From Acidimicrobiia bacterium (GTDB lineage: Bacteria > Actinomycetota > Acidimicrobiia > Spongiisociales > UBA5794), in NCBI GenBank assembly GCA_029934555.1, contig JAOZMA010000014.1, positions 1 to 16,512 on the forward strand: a DNA stretch of 16,512 nucleotides, in the 5' to 3' direction. A program made the position numbers and the translations under genes. The notes beneath the pieces were generated by a model. It ran no database searches. It was not told where the DNA came from and was given only the letters and a program-made list of their open reading frames with translations. Of this stretch, positions 6,525 through 12,976 are shown piece by piece; the stretch's first letter is position 1, and the number at the start of each line of letters is the position of its first letter.

Positions 6525-8216
6525 CTATTCCGCCAGGGTTTCCCTCGCGGCTGCTTTGAGCTTCTCGTGAATCTCGACGTTGCTTGTCCGGTCCGTCTTG
6601 ATCTCTAGCAGCGTCGGGCCCTTGGCTCCAGCTATCGAACTGCGTAGATCCTGTTCGTCGGTGACCTCGCGGGCGGGTACACCGAAGGCTTTCGCGATCG
6701 CGGTCGGGGACTGTCCGTGTGGTGTGCCGAAGAGCGTTTCGAATCTGTCGGGGTCGAGTCGATCGGCCTGGGGGAGGAAGTGGAAGATGCCACCACCGTC
6801 GTTGTTGACGGTCACGATCGTGATGGGGAGCTCGAGGCGGGCGATGAACCCGAGCGCCGCGACGTCGTGGAGCACTGAGAGGTCACCTGCGAGCACTACG
6901 ACACGCCGACCATCGGATGCCGCCGCACCGGCAGCGGAGGAGAGCAGGCCGTCGATTCCGTTTGCTCCACGATTCGACAATGCCGCGATATCACCGCGAG
7001 TTGATCCGGAGAACGTGTCGAGATCCCTGATCGGCATCGAAGAGGCAACGTAGACGGTGGCTCCGCTGGGAGCAGATTCCCACACGGCTCTCGCGATCGC
7101 CGGCTCACTCGGAAAAGGCAGCGTTGCGAGAGTTCGATCGACAGCAAGGCCCATCGTTCGGTCACCAGATCGCCATACCGGCAGCCACGGGTCCGGTGTC
7201 GGTGCTACGCGTCCGGCGAGGTCGGCGAAGGTCACCGCCGGGTCGGCCCGATACGCCGTCGTCACGGTGCCGAGGGGATCGCGCCATCCAGCATCGTCGA
7301 GAGCGATCTGCTCGATATCGGCTTTCTGCAGCCAGGACCAGACGGAGCGGGATGTCGGAATCTGCCCAACCCGAACGATGATCTCAGGTCCGTTGTCGTG
7401 GAAGAACCCGGAAGATGCGAGAAGGTCACCGTGCACGATGGTGGACGATGACGGGAACCGACACTGGATGTCTGCCACGACGGGAATCGCTGCCTCGCCG
7501 GCCAACATGGCTGTTGCCGCGGCGAATCCGGGTCGCTGGTGTCCTCCCGCGACGATGAGCGACCGCCGTCCCGAGAGACGTTCGGCGAGTTCCACGAGAT
7601 CCTCAGGAGGGAGTTGCACCTCACCGCCACGGTGTCGGAGGGTCGTCGGTTCGACGGGATCCGTCGGGGTGGCCAGCGGTTCCCGGAACGGGAAGTTCAG
7701 ATGGACCGGCCCGTGAGGGGCATCGAGAGCGGCCGACCATGCACGGAGGGCAAGTGATGGGGCAGCCGCAGCGGTGGCTTCATCCGGGACACCGACGTCG
7801 TGGAACATGCGAACGGAAGAGCCGTAGAGACCGACCTGATCGATGGTTTGAGGGGCGGCTGTGGCCCGCAGTTCGGGTGGACGATCGGCCGTCAGGACCA
7901 GGATCGGTACGCGGGCGTGGCTTGCCTCCACGACAGACGGGAAGTAGTTCGTTGTGGCTGTACCCGATGTGCAGACGAGTGCTGCCGGGATGCCGCCCTG
8001 CTTGGCGATACCGAGAGCGAAGAACCCTGCTGATCGCTCATCGAGGATCACGTGACTGGTGATCCGGGGATCTGAAGCGAAGGCAAGAGCGAGCGGCGTG
8101 CTCCGTGATCCCGGGGAGATGACCGCATGACGCAGGCCGAGATCGGCGAGCGCACCTACCAGGCGTGTCGTGAGGGCTTCTGCGGGGTCCACACCGGCGA
8201 GGTTACCGCCGATCAC
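6525..8216 (-). CDS. menD: SEPHCHC synthase MenD (ThDP-dependent)
   Basis: Condenses isochorismate with the succinic semialdehyde unit from 2-oxoglutarate, the second step of menaquinone synthesis. It has 563 aa from the chosen GTG. The start at 8216 shares GTGA with the menA stop, a 4-bp overlap suggesting translational coupling; GTG at 8192 is an alternative, and the open frame further upstream is only the menA shadow. Visible motifs: I-S-P-G-S-R-S-T-P-L near residue 33, the thiamine-activating Glu60 in D-E-R-S-A-G-F, C-T-S-G-T-A-T-T-N-Y, T-A-D-R-P-P-E-L, and the thiamine-diphosphate motif running from G-D-L-S to V-N-N-D-G-G-G-I-F (about residues 444-476). Length and motif order are those of a complete MenD. 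It is convergent with menF, and the gap between them is filled with heptamer arrays. Confidence 0.95.
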   Translation of the reverse strand: MIGGNLAGVDPAEALTTRLVGALADLGLRHAVISPGSRSTPLALAFASDPRITSHVILDERSAGFFALGIAKQGGIPAALVCTSGTATTNYFPSVVEASHARVPILVLTADRPPELRATAAPQTIDQVGLYGSSVRMFHDVGVPDEATAAAAPSLALRAWSAALDAPHGPVHLNFPFREPLATPTDPVEPTTLRHRGGEVQLPPEDLVELAERLSGRRSLIVAGGHQRPGFAAATAMLAGEAAIPVVADIQCRFPSSSTIVHGDLLASSGFFHDNGPEIIVRVGQIPTSRSVWSWLQKADIEQIALDDAGWRDPLGTVTTAYRADPAVTFADLAGRVAPTPDPWLPVWRSGDRTMGLAVDRTLATLPFPSEPAIARAVWESAPSGATVYVASSMPIRDLDTFSGSTRGDIAALSNRGANGIDGLLSSAAGAAASDGRRVVVLAGDLSVLHDVAALGFIARLELPITIVTVNNDGGGIFHFLPQADRLDPDRFETLFGTPHGQSPTAIAKAFGVPAREVTDEQDLRSSIAGAKGPTLLEIKTDRTSNVEIHEKLKAAARETLAE

Positions 8217-9085
8217 GTGATCAGGATTCCCACAGCGAGCAGCGCGGCGAAGACGAGCTGCAGCCGTGCCGTGCCTTTGAGCACGCCGATCAGCGGTGGT
8301 CCGGCCGTCTCCGTGAAGATCGTCCTGACCGGTGACACCACAAGCGGAAGCGCCAGAAGCGTGAGGAGCGACCAGGGCGGGAGTGTGCCGAGCATCACGG
8401 CGATCAACACGATGGCGAAGGAGCCGAGAACCATGGCTGCGTAGAGCCACCTGGCCGGGTTCCGCCCGAAGATCACAGCCAGCGTGCGCTTCCCCGCGAT
8501 TCGATCGGTGTCGCTGTCCCGCACGTTGTTCGCAACGAGGATCGCGGAGGCGAGAAGACCCATGGCGATCCCGCTCATCCACGCGTCCGCCGGTGCGGTC
8601 TGGTCGTAGACGTAGCGTGTGCCGACGGTGGCGACGAGGCCGAAGAAGATGAAGACGAAGAGCTCACCGAGTCCGTAGTAGCCGTAGGGGACCGGCCCGT
8701 TCGTGTATCCCAGTGCAGCGATGATCGAGACGATGCCGATGGCGAGGATCACCCACCCGGCGAGCCAGATCAGGTAGAGACCACCCACGGCCGCGAGTCC
8801 GAATGCAACCATGATCCCGCGTTTCATCTGCCCCGCACTCAGCAGCCCCGTCGCTACGGCGCGAGTCGGGCCGATCCGGGTCTCGGTGTCGGCACCCTTC
8901 GCGGCATCGGCGAGGTCATTCGCGAAGTTCACCCCTACCTGGATAGCGAGCGCCGAGAACAGGATCACGATGAACGCATCCCACCGGAACACGCCAGAAG
9001 CCGCAGCCAGTGCACTCCCGACAATGACGGGCGCCGCCGCCGCAGGCAACGTCGCCGGCCGGGAAGCAAGAAGCCAAGCGTTCAC
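8213..9085 (-). CDS. menA: DHNA polyprenyltransferase MenA
   Basis: UbiA-superfamily membrane prenyltransferase that attaches the isoprenoid tail to 1,4-dihydroxy-2-naphthoate. It has 290 aa from the chosen GTG (9085), which puts the conserved W-L-L-A-S-R-P-A-T-L-P opening at the N-terminus as in other MenA proteins; the extra 30 codons upstream up to 9175 look unlike coding sequence. Two Asp-rich magnesium-diphosphate motifs are visible: N-D-L-A-D near residue 56 followed by R-I-G-P-T-R-A-V, and N-N-V-R-D-S-D-T-D near 186 followed by G-K-R-T-L-A. About eight or nine hydrophobic helices are apparent. The presumed Shine-Dalgarno GGAG sits in the 5' arm of a small hairpin just before the start. 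The gene overlaps menD by 4 bp and is first of that pair; menB lies 678 bp upstream on the same strand. Confidence 0.93.
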   Translation of the reverse strand: MNAWLLASRPATLPAAAAPVIVGSALAAASGVFRWDAFIVILFSALAIQVGVNFANDLADAAKGADTETRIGPTRAVATGLLSAGQMKRGIMVAFGLAAVGGLYLIWLAGWVILAIGIVSIIAALGYTNGPVPYGYYGLGELFVFIFFGLVATVGTRYVYDQTAPADAWMSGIAMGLLASAILVANNVRDSDTDRIAGKRTLAVIFGRNPARWLYAAMVLGSFAIVLIAVMLGTLPPWSLLTLLALPLVVSPVRTIFTETAGPPLIGVLKGTARLQLVFAALLAVGILIT

Positions 9086-9087
9086 AG

Positions 9088-9100
9088 GGAGCTTCGCTCC
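9088..9100 (-). promoter_or_regulatory. Hairpin covering the menA Shine-Dalgarno
   Basis: On the minus strand ggagc-gaa-gctcc forms a 5-bp stem whose 5' arm contains the only GGAG before menA and whose 3' arm ends 2 nt before the GTG start. If it folds in the mRNA it would hide the ribosome site. It also resembles the TTC/GAA-loop hairpins beside other heptamer arrays in the window. Confidence 0.4.
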
Positions 9101-9101
9101 G

Positions 9102-9115
9102 TACTGAGTACTGAG
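9102..9115. repeat. Heptamer pair (tactgag)2
   Basis: Two perfect tandem copies of tactgag, one base beyond the hairpin in front of menA. Two copies alone are weak evidence, but the period and hairpin adjacency match the larger arrays. Confidence 0.55.
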
Positions 9116-9198
9116 AGGATCAGCGAATAGGTGGATACATGAGTGTGGAAGTTGGGCTGGACGCGTGTAGTACATGGCGTCTTCTTCGCCCCCCTCAG

Positions 9199-9522
9199 CC
9201 TGGATCCACGGTTTGTGTTCGGGTTCACCGGCGGGATCTCATGGTGGGGTAGGGATTCGAGGTGTTGGCGGTGTTGATGACCTGGGTGAAGGTGCGAGCG
9301 GGACTCCTCTGCATTCTCCACCACGCAGTAGGGGGTGCATGCCCGGCAGGGTAGAGGGGGTGCATGCCAGAGGGGGTGTCTTGGCCCATCACAATCTCGG
9401 ATACAAGCGCACCCTGCTCGAGAGCACCCCCCTTCTCGTCGCAAGCTCCTCGCGTCCCTCCGCCGTTGCGTCGGGGGGACAGGAGAACGGTGCTCTGTCG
9501 CCGCACAAACCGTGGATTGAGG
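9199..9522. repeat. Inverted-repeat pair bounding about 324 bp
   Basis: Left arm 9199-9217 and right arm 9504-9522 (cacaaaccgtggattgagg) are reverse complements at 17 of 19 positions, with weaker matching for a few more outer bases. The enclosed DNA has no recognisable gene. This is the layout of a miniature inverted-repeat element or a decayed insertion sequence, but I see no clear target-site duplication and no second copy, so the mobile-element reading is tentative. Confidence 0.5.
9330..9368. repeat. 14-bp direct repeat, 25-bp period
   Basis: agggggtgcatgcc occurs at 9330-9343 and 9355-9368, and a shorter related piece (agggggtg) starts at 9371. Each copy contains the palindrome gcatgc. 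It lies inside the inverted-repeat pair. Function unknown; it could be a pair of protein-binding sites or slippage-derived sequence. Confidence 0.6.
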
Positions 9523-9621
9523 CTCACGGGAGGGTGGCAGCGCCGCCGGGCGATGACGGGAGAGGTCAGAAGGTTCCTCATCCGGTTCGGCATTCGACGC
9601 CCTCCGCCTCCTCCGTCGGCA

Positions 9622-9640
9622 CCTCCCCCTGAGGGGGAGG
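9622..9640. terminator. 8-bp GC-rich hairpin downstream of menB
   Basis: cctccccctgagggggagg is a perfect 8-bp stem with a 3-nt loop, about 125 bp beyond the menB stop. On the plus strand it is followed by aaaa. On the minus (menB) strand it is preceded, not followed, by a T-run, so it is not a classical rho-independent terminator for menB. Similar C5/G5 palindromes are, from memory, common dispersed repeats in high-GC genomes. Confidence 0.4.
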
Positions 9641-9662
9641 AAAAGAACCGCGCCCTATCCGC

Positions 9663-9675
9663 GCGCCTTCGGCGC
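9663..9675. terminator. TTC-loop hairpin, copy of the one after menF
   Basis: gcgcc-ttc-ggcgc, a 5-bp stem with a 3-nt loop, is identical to bases 6389-6401 and, like that copy, lies right beside a heptamer array. There is no T-run. Confidence 0.45.
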
Positions 9676-9676
9676 A

Positions 9677-9711
9677 GCGGACAGCACACAGTTGACAGCT
9701 GACAGCCAGAC
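9677..9711. repeat. Degenerate heptamer array F1
   Basis: Five consecutive 7-bp units (gcggaca, gcacaca, gttgaca, gctgaca, gccagac) share a g-c-N-g-a-c-a pattern. It runs opposite to array F2. Confidence 0.75.
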
Positions 9712-9728
9712 CCTTCGCGGAGTCTTCG

Positions 9729-9763
9729 GGCTGTTGGCTGTGGGCTGTCCGCTGTCAGTTGAT
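9729..9763. repeat. Degenerate heptamer array F2 abutting the menB stop
   Basis: Five 7-bp units (ggctgtt, ggctgtg, ggctgtc, cgctgtc, agttgat) end at the base next to the menB stop codon (9764-9766). The array is an imperfect reverse complement of F1: bases 9680-9707 can pair with 9729-9756 around a 21-nt loop, with 21 Watson-Crick pairs out of 28 positions. It may act as a 3'-end structure for menB. Confidence 0.75.
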
Positions 9764-10654
9764 CTAGAAGTGCCACGGGAAGGTGCTGTAGTCCTGGTCG
9801 CGCTTCTCCAGGAATGCGTCGCGCCCTTCCTCTGCCTCGGCTGTGCCGTAGGCGAGACGGGTTGCTTCGCCGGCGAAGAGCTGCTGGCCGACGAGTCCAT
9901 CGTCGGGAAGGTTGAAGGCGTACTTCAGCATCCGTTGCGACGTCGGGCTCTTGGCGACGATCTCGCCGGCCCACTCGAGTGCGACGGCCTCGAGGTCAGC
10001 GTGATCCACGACAGCGTTGACCATGCCCATCTCGAACGCGTCCTGAGCCGAGTATGCGCGGCCCAGGAAGAAGACCTCTCTGGCACGCTTCTGGCCTACC
10101 TGGCGGGCAAGGAGCGCCGAGCCGTACCCACCGTCGAATGAGGCGACGTCGGCATCGGTCTGTTTGAACACGGCGTGCTCTCGGGAAGCGAGCGTGAGAT
10201 CGCACACGACATGGAGGCTGTGGCCGCCGCCGACGGCCCAGCCGGGGACAACGGCGATCACGATCTTTGGCATGAAGCGGATGAGCCGCTGCACCTCGAG
10301 GATGTGGAGTCGCCCGAGGCTTGCGACATCACCACTTCCCGCTCCCTCGTACTTGTACCCGTCGGATCCACGGATCCGCTGGTCACCGCCGGAGCAGAAC
10401 GCCCATCCGCCATCTTTCGGCGAAGGGCCGTTGCCGGTGAGGAGCACCGCACCGACGTCGGAGGTCATGCGGGCGTCGTCGAGCGCCGTGTACAGCTCGT
10501 CCACGGTGTGCGGACGGAACGCGTTACGAACCTCGGGCCGATTGAACGCTATCCGAACGGCACCGATCTCCCGGGATCGGTGGTAGGTGATGTCCGTGAA
10601 GTCGAACCCCTCAACAGGGTCCCACGCGGTCGGATCGAATATCTCTGAAGTCAC
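9764..10654 (-). CDS. menB: 1,4-dihydroxy-2-naphthoyl-CoA synthase MenB
   Basis: Crotonase-fold enzyme that cyclises o-succinylbenzoyl-CoA to DHNA-CoA. It has 296 aa from a GTG start. Motifs: R-P-E-V-R-N-A-F-R-P-H-T near residue 40, the oxyanion and CoA region G-W-A-F-C-S-G-G-D-Q-R-I-R-G (about 83-96), P-G-W-A-V-G-G-G-H-S-L-H (about 137-148), Q-T-D-A-D-V followed by S-F-D-G-G-Y-G-S (about 165-179), and the MenB-type C-terminus ending F-P-W-H-F. Asp167 in the Q-T-D-A-D motif is, from family knowledge, the mark of the bicarbonate-independent type found in mycobacteria, where E. coli has glycine. No Shine-Dalgarno is visible; a TACAGT -10 ends 8 nt before the GTG, suggesting a leaderless mRNA. 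It diverges from menE. Confidence 0.96.
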   Translation of the reverse strand: MTSEIFDPTAWDPVEGFDFTDITYHRSREIGAVRIAFNRPEVRNAFRPHTVDELYTALDDARMTSDVGAVLLTGNGPSPKDGGWAFCSGGDQRIRGSDGYKYEGAGSGDVASLGRLHILEVQRLIRFMPKIVIAVVPGWAVGGGHSLHVVCDLTLASREHAVFKQTDADVASFDGGYGSALLARQVGQKRAREVFFLGRAYSAQDAFEMGMVNAVVDHADLEAVALEWAGEIVAKSPTSQRMLKYAFNLPDDGLVGQQLFAGEATRLAYGTAEAEEGRDAFLEKRDQDYSTFPWHF

Positions 10655-10661
10655 GAGGCGA

Positions 10662-10668
10662 TACTGTA
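10662..10668. promoter_or_regulatory. Symmetric -10 element between menB and menE
   Basis: TACTGTA reads as TACTGT (10662-10667) on the plus strand and TACAGT (10668-10663) on the minus strand, so it offers a TANNNT -10 to both genes. It ends 8 nt before the menB GTG and 10 nt before the menE ATG. Neither gene has a Shine-Dalgarno, and the gap is too small for two separate promoters outside coding sequence. I see no convincing -35 on either side. Confidence 0.45.
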
Positions 10669-10677
10669 GTGACCACC

Positions 10678-11952
10678 ATGACCGACATCCTGCCGCACGA
10701 GTGGGTGGAGATTCACACAGGGGCGAATCCCGATGCCCCTGCGGTGACCTTCACCGAAGATTCGATCTCATATTCTGAGCTCGATCGTCGAGCGAACGCC
10801 CTTGCACAGACCCTCATCGACGAAGGCATCAAAGCGGGTGACGTTGTTCCGTTGGACGCGGCTCTGGATCTGCAGACCATCGTGGCCCTGGTGGCGATTC
10901 CCCGGATTGGAGCGGTCCCGGCACCGTACGGGCCGCATCGTATCGAGCCGAACGGTGCTGTGGCGGAGTCCGCATACGCCGTTGTTCCTACATCTGGAAG
11001 CTCAGGGCATCCACGAGGGGTCGTTCTGACCCGGGAGAATCTGTTGGCAGCCATCGGGGCGTCTCGAACGCGGCTCGGGAACGACGCCCGCGACCGGTGG
11101 CTCCTTGTCCTCCCTCTGTTCCATGTCGGGGGGCTCTCCGTTGTGTGGAGGAGCCTCGCCGCGGGCGGGTCGATCGAGCTTCATGCCGGATTCGACGCGG
11201 CCTCAGCGGCTCGAAGCTTGAAGGGAGGGTCCGTGTCGATGGTCAGCCTCGTACCGACGATGCTTCACAGGATCCTCGAGTACGACGGGGGACCATACGA
11301 GGGCATCAAGGCCGTCCTCCTGGGAGGAGCGCCGGCGAGCCCGGACCTGGTGGAGCGGGGGCTTGGGGCAGGGCTCCCGGTACTCCAGACGTACGGGATG
11401 ACCGAGACCTGTTCCCAGGTCGCCACCGTTGAACCAGGGAGGGAACGGCAGTCGCTTGGGACGGCAGGTCGACTCCTCGATGGGTTCGTTGTCTCGTTCG
11501 ACGACGGCGAGATCCTTCTCGATGGCCCGGCCGTCTCTCCGGCGTACTTCGGTGAGGCGCCACGTGTGGGCCCGTATCGCACCGGTGACCTCGGACACAT
11601 GGACAGCGAGGAGAGGCTTGTCGTAACCGGCAGAAGCGACGAACTGATCCTGACCGGGGGAGAGAACGTCCGTCCTTCGACCATCGAGGCCGCGATCGAG
11701 TCGATTCCGGCGGTCGCTCACGCCGTTGTCGTCGGCATCGACGACGAAGAGTGGGGCCAGGCCGTGGTAGCGATCATCGAGACTCGACAGGGCGTCACCT
11801 CGGAGCTCGAAGCGGCGGTCGCGAACCACCTCGCACGCCACGAGATCCCGAAACACTGGATCCCCGTAGACGCCATCCCCCTTCTGTCGAACGGCAAGCC
11901 GGACAGAGCGGCAGCAGCGGCCCTGGCTACCGCCGTAGTCCGTAGTCCGTAG
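10678..11952 (+). CDS. menE: o-Succinylbenzoate-CoA ligase MenE
   Basis: Adenylate-forming enzyme that makes o-succinylbenzoyl-CoA, the MenB substrate. It has 424 aa from the ATG at 10678; a GTG at 10669 would add three residues. Motifs: the phosphate-binding loop P-T-S-G-S-S-G-H-P-R-G (residues 104-114), L-P-L-F-H-V-G-G-L, L-L-G-G-A-P-A-S, Q-T-Y-G-M-T-E-T, Y-R-T-G-D-L-G, the hinge G-R-S-D-E-L-I-L-T-G-G-E-N-V, and the catalytic Lys407 in N-G-K-P-D-R. The N-terminal domain before the P-loop is short compared with larger acyl-CoA ligases, as in mycobacterial MenE. The last residues (V-V-R-S-P-stop) are encoded inside a gtagtcc array, so the natural end may have been altered by the repeat. Divergent from menB. 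Confidence 0.93.
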   Translation: MTDILPHEWVEIHTGANPDAPAVTFTEDSISYSELDRRANALAQTLIDEGIKAGDVVPLDAALDLQTIVALVAIPRIGAVPAPYGPHRIEPNGAVAESAYAVVPTSGSSGHPRGVVLTRENLLAAIGASRTRLGNDARDRWLLVLPLFHVGGLSVVWRSLAAGGSIELHAGFDAASAARSLKGGSVSMVSLVPTMLHRILEYDGGPYEGIKAVLLGGAPASPDLVERGLGAGLPVLQTYGMTETCSQVATVEPGRERQSLGTAGRLLDGFVVSFDDGEILLDGPAVSPAYFGEAPRVGPYRTGDLGHMDSEERLVVTGRSDELILTGGENVRPSTIEAAIESIPAVAHAVVVGIDDEEWGQAVVAIIETRQGVTSELEAAVANHLARHEIPKHWIPVDAIPLLSNGKPDRAAAAALATAVVRSP

Positions 11953-11962
11953 TCCGTATCCG
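11932..11962. repeat. Heptamer array (gtagtcc)n, array G, overlapping the menE end
   Basis: Three perfect gtagtcc units (11935-11955) and a degenerate fourth. All 31 bases are identical to 6400-6430 and in the same orientation. The menE TAG stop (11950-11952) lies inside the third unit. A further heptamer pair follows (gtcggct, gtcggcg; 11965-11978). Confidence 0.92.
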
Positions 11963-12005
11963 ACGTCGGCTGTCGGCGAAGCTCGCATCATCTGGCTGGT
12001 GCCTC

Positions 12006-12029
12006 TGCTCTACTGCTCTACTGATTCAC
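12006..12029. repeat. Octamer array (tgctctac)n at the nitrilase end
   Basis: Two perfect copies of tgctctac and a degenerate third (tgattcac) overlapping the nitrilase stop codon (12026-12028). The period is 8 bp, unlike the other arrays, but its place at a gene 3' end is the same. Confidence 0.7.
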
Positions 12030-12967
12030 TCGAATCCCCAAAACACCACCGGGTCCTTCTTCCCCTCATCCACGGTCAACTGGAACACGTCCGGTCTCGC
12101 GTAGTGGCCGATGGGGTCGAAGTCGAAGCTGCCTCTTGTGATCTCACCGAGATCGAGTTCGGCGGTGAGGATCGTCTCACCACTCCGATCGGGCTCAGCG
12201 AGGAACCTGCCGTGTGGATCGATGATGCAACTTCCCCCACCGATGAGCACGGTGTCGGGGTCGTTCCCATATGCGGTGTCGTAGTCGGGCGGATAGTCGC
12301 CCCTGGTGGCGTACTGGTTCGCCGACAGCACGAACGTCCGTCCTTCGAGAGCGATGTGCTGCATCGACGAAGCCCACCGTTGACGATCATCGACGGTCGG
12401 GGCGCACCAGATCTGAACGCCCTTGGCGTACATCGCCGTTCTGTACAACGGCATGTAGTTCTCCCAGCAGATCGCGGCTCCGATCCGTCCGACGACGGTA
12501 TCGACGACCGGCATTGTCGAGCCGTCGCCGAATCCCCAGATGAGTCGCTCGGATGCTGTCGGCATCAGCTTGCGGTGGACACCGAGCAACCGTCCGTCCG
12601 GATCGAGGAAGATCACCGAGCAGTAGAGCGTTCCGTGCTCTCGCTCGATGACACCGGCGACGAGATGCACGCCCGTCGCTGCTTCAGCGATCGCGTCGAG
12701 ATCGGGCCCCGGGATCGTGATCGCCGCCTCGGAATATCGTTGGAACCAGTCTCGGCCATCTTCGGTCCGGCTCCCGACAACGGCACCGAAGTCATGGCCT
12801 TTCGGGTATCCGCCGACGAACGCTTCGGGGAAGACGACGAGCTCCGAGCCATGGCTTCGGGCATCAGCTGTGAGATCGCCGAGCTTCTCGATGGTCGCAG
12901 GAGTATCGAAAGCGATCGATCCGGCTTGTACGACGGAAGCGACAACGGATCGGTGCCCAGGGTTCAT
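12026..12967 (-). CDS. Nitrilase-family C-N hydrolase
   Basis: Protein of 313 aa with the complete catalytic set: Glu48 in F-P-E-A-F-V-G-G-Y-P-K-G, Lys133 in H-R-K-L-M-P-T, and Cys167 in G-A-A-I-C-W-E-N-Y-M-P. The last motif and the E-R-L-I-W-G-F-G-D-G-S block are those of true nitrilases (branch 1), which hydrolyse nitriles to acids and ammonia, rather than amidases or carbamoylases. The substrate (aliphatic, aryl or other nitrile) cannot be told; some members act as nitrile hydratases or on cyanide. The ATG at 12967 follows the CHAD stop by 9 bp, with a weak Shine-Dalgarno (TAGGG) 7 nt away. It is the last gene of the operon. No signal peptide, so it is cytoplasmic. Confidence 0.92.
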   Translation of the reverse strand: MNPGHRSVVASVVQAGSIAFDTPATIEKLGDLTADARSHGSELVVFPEAFVGGYPKGHDFGAVVGSRTEDGRDWFQRYSEAAITIPGPDLDAIAEAATGVHLVAGVIEREHGTLYCSVIFLDPDGRLLGVHRKLMPTASERLIWGFGDGSTMPVVDTVVGRIGAAICWENYMPLYRTAMYAKGVQIWCAPTVDDRQRWASSMQHIALEGRTFVLSANQYATRGDYPPDYDTAYGNDPDTVLIGGGSCIIDPHGRFLAEPDRSGETILTAELDLGEITRGSFDFDPIGHYARPDVFQLTVDEGKKDPVVFWGFE

Positions 12968-12976
12968 GTCCGGACC

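Larger units (their letters stand above)
9086..9763. other. 678-bp non-coding repeat island between menB and menA
   Basis: No frame on either strand gives a protein I recognise. Several open frames cross the region but are short or run out of menB in the wrong frame. It holds a small hairpin and a heptamer pair next to menA, an inverted-repeat pair about 324 bp end to end, a 14-bp direct repeat, a GC-rich 8-bp hairpin, a TTC-loop hairpin and two opposed heptamer arrays abutting menB. No tRNA or rRNA pattern is visible. It could be the decayed remains of one or more small mobile or repetitive elements. Confidence 0.7.

Noticed and set aside
8217..8582. N-terminal extension of menD to 8582
   Set aside because: The extra 122 codons are Arg/His/Asp/Gly-rich and overlap the membrane-protein gene menA in another frame. 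MenD homology begins right at the GTGA overlap.
9329..9430. Zinc-uptake or other regulator operator suggested by the ggggtgcatgccc repeats
   Set aside because: The gcatgc cores are palindromic, but I cannot match them to a known operator and they are far from any start codon.
9225..9974. 249-codon minus-strand frame crossing the end of menB and the repeat island
   Set aside because: Its first part is out of frame with menB and the remainder is built from repeats (Pro/Gly/Arg-rich). No domain is recognisable.
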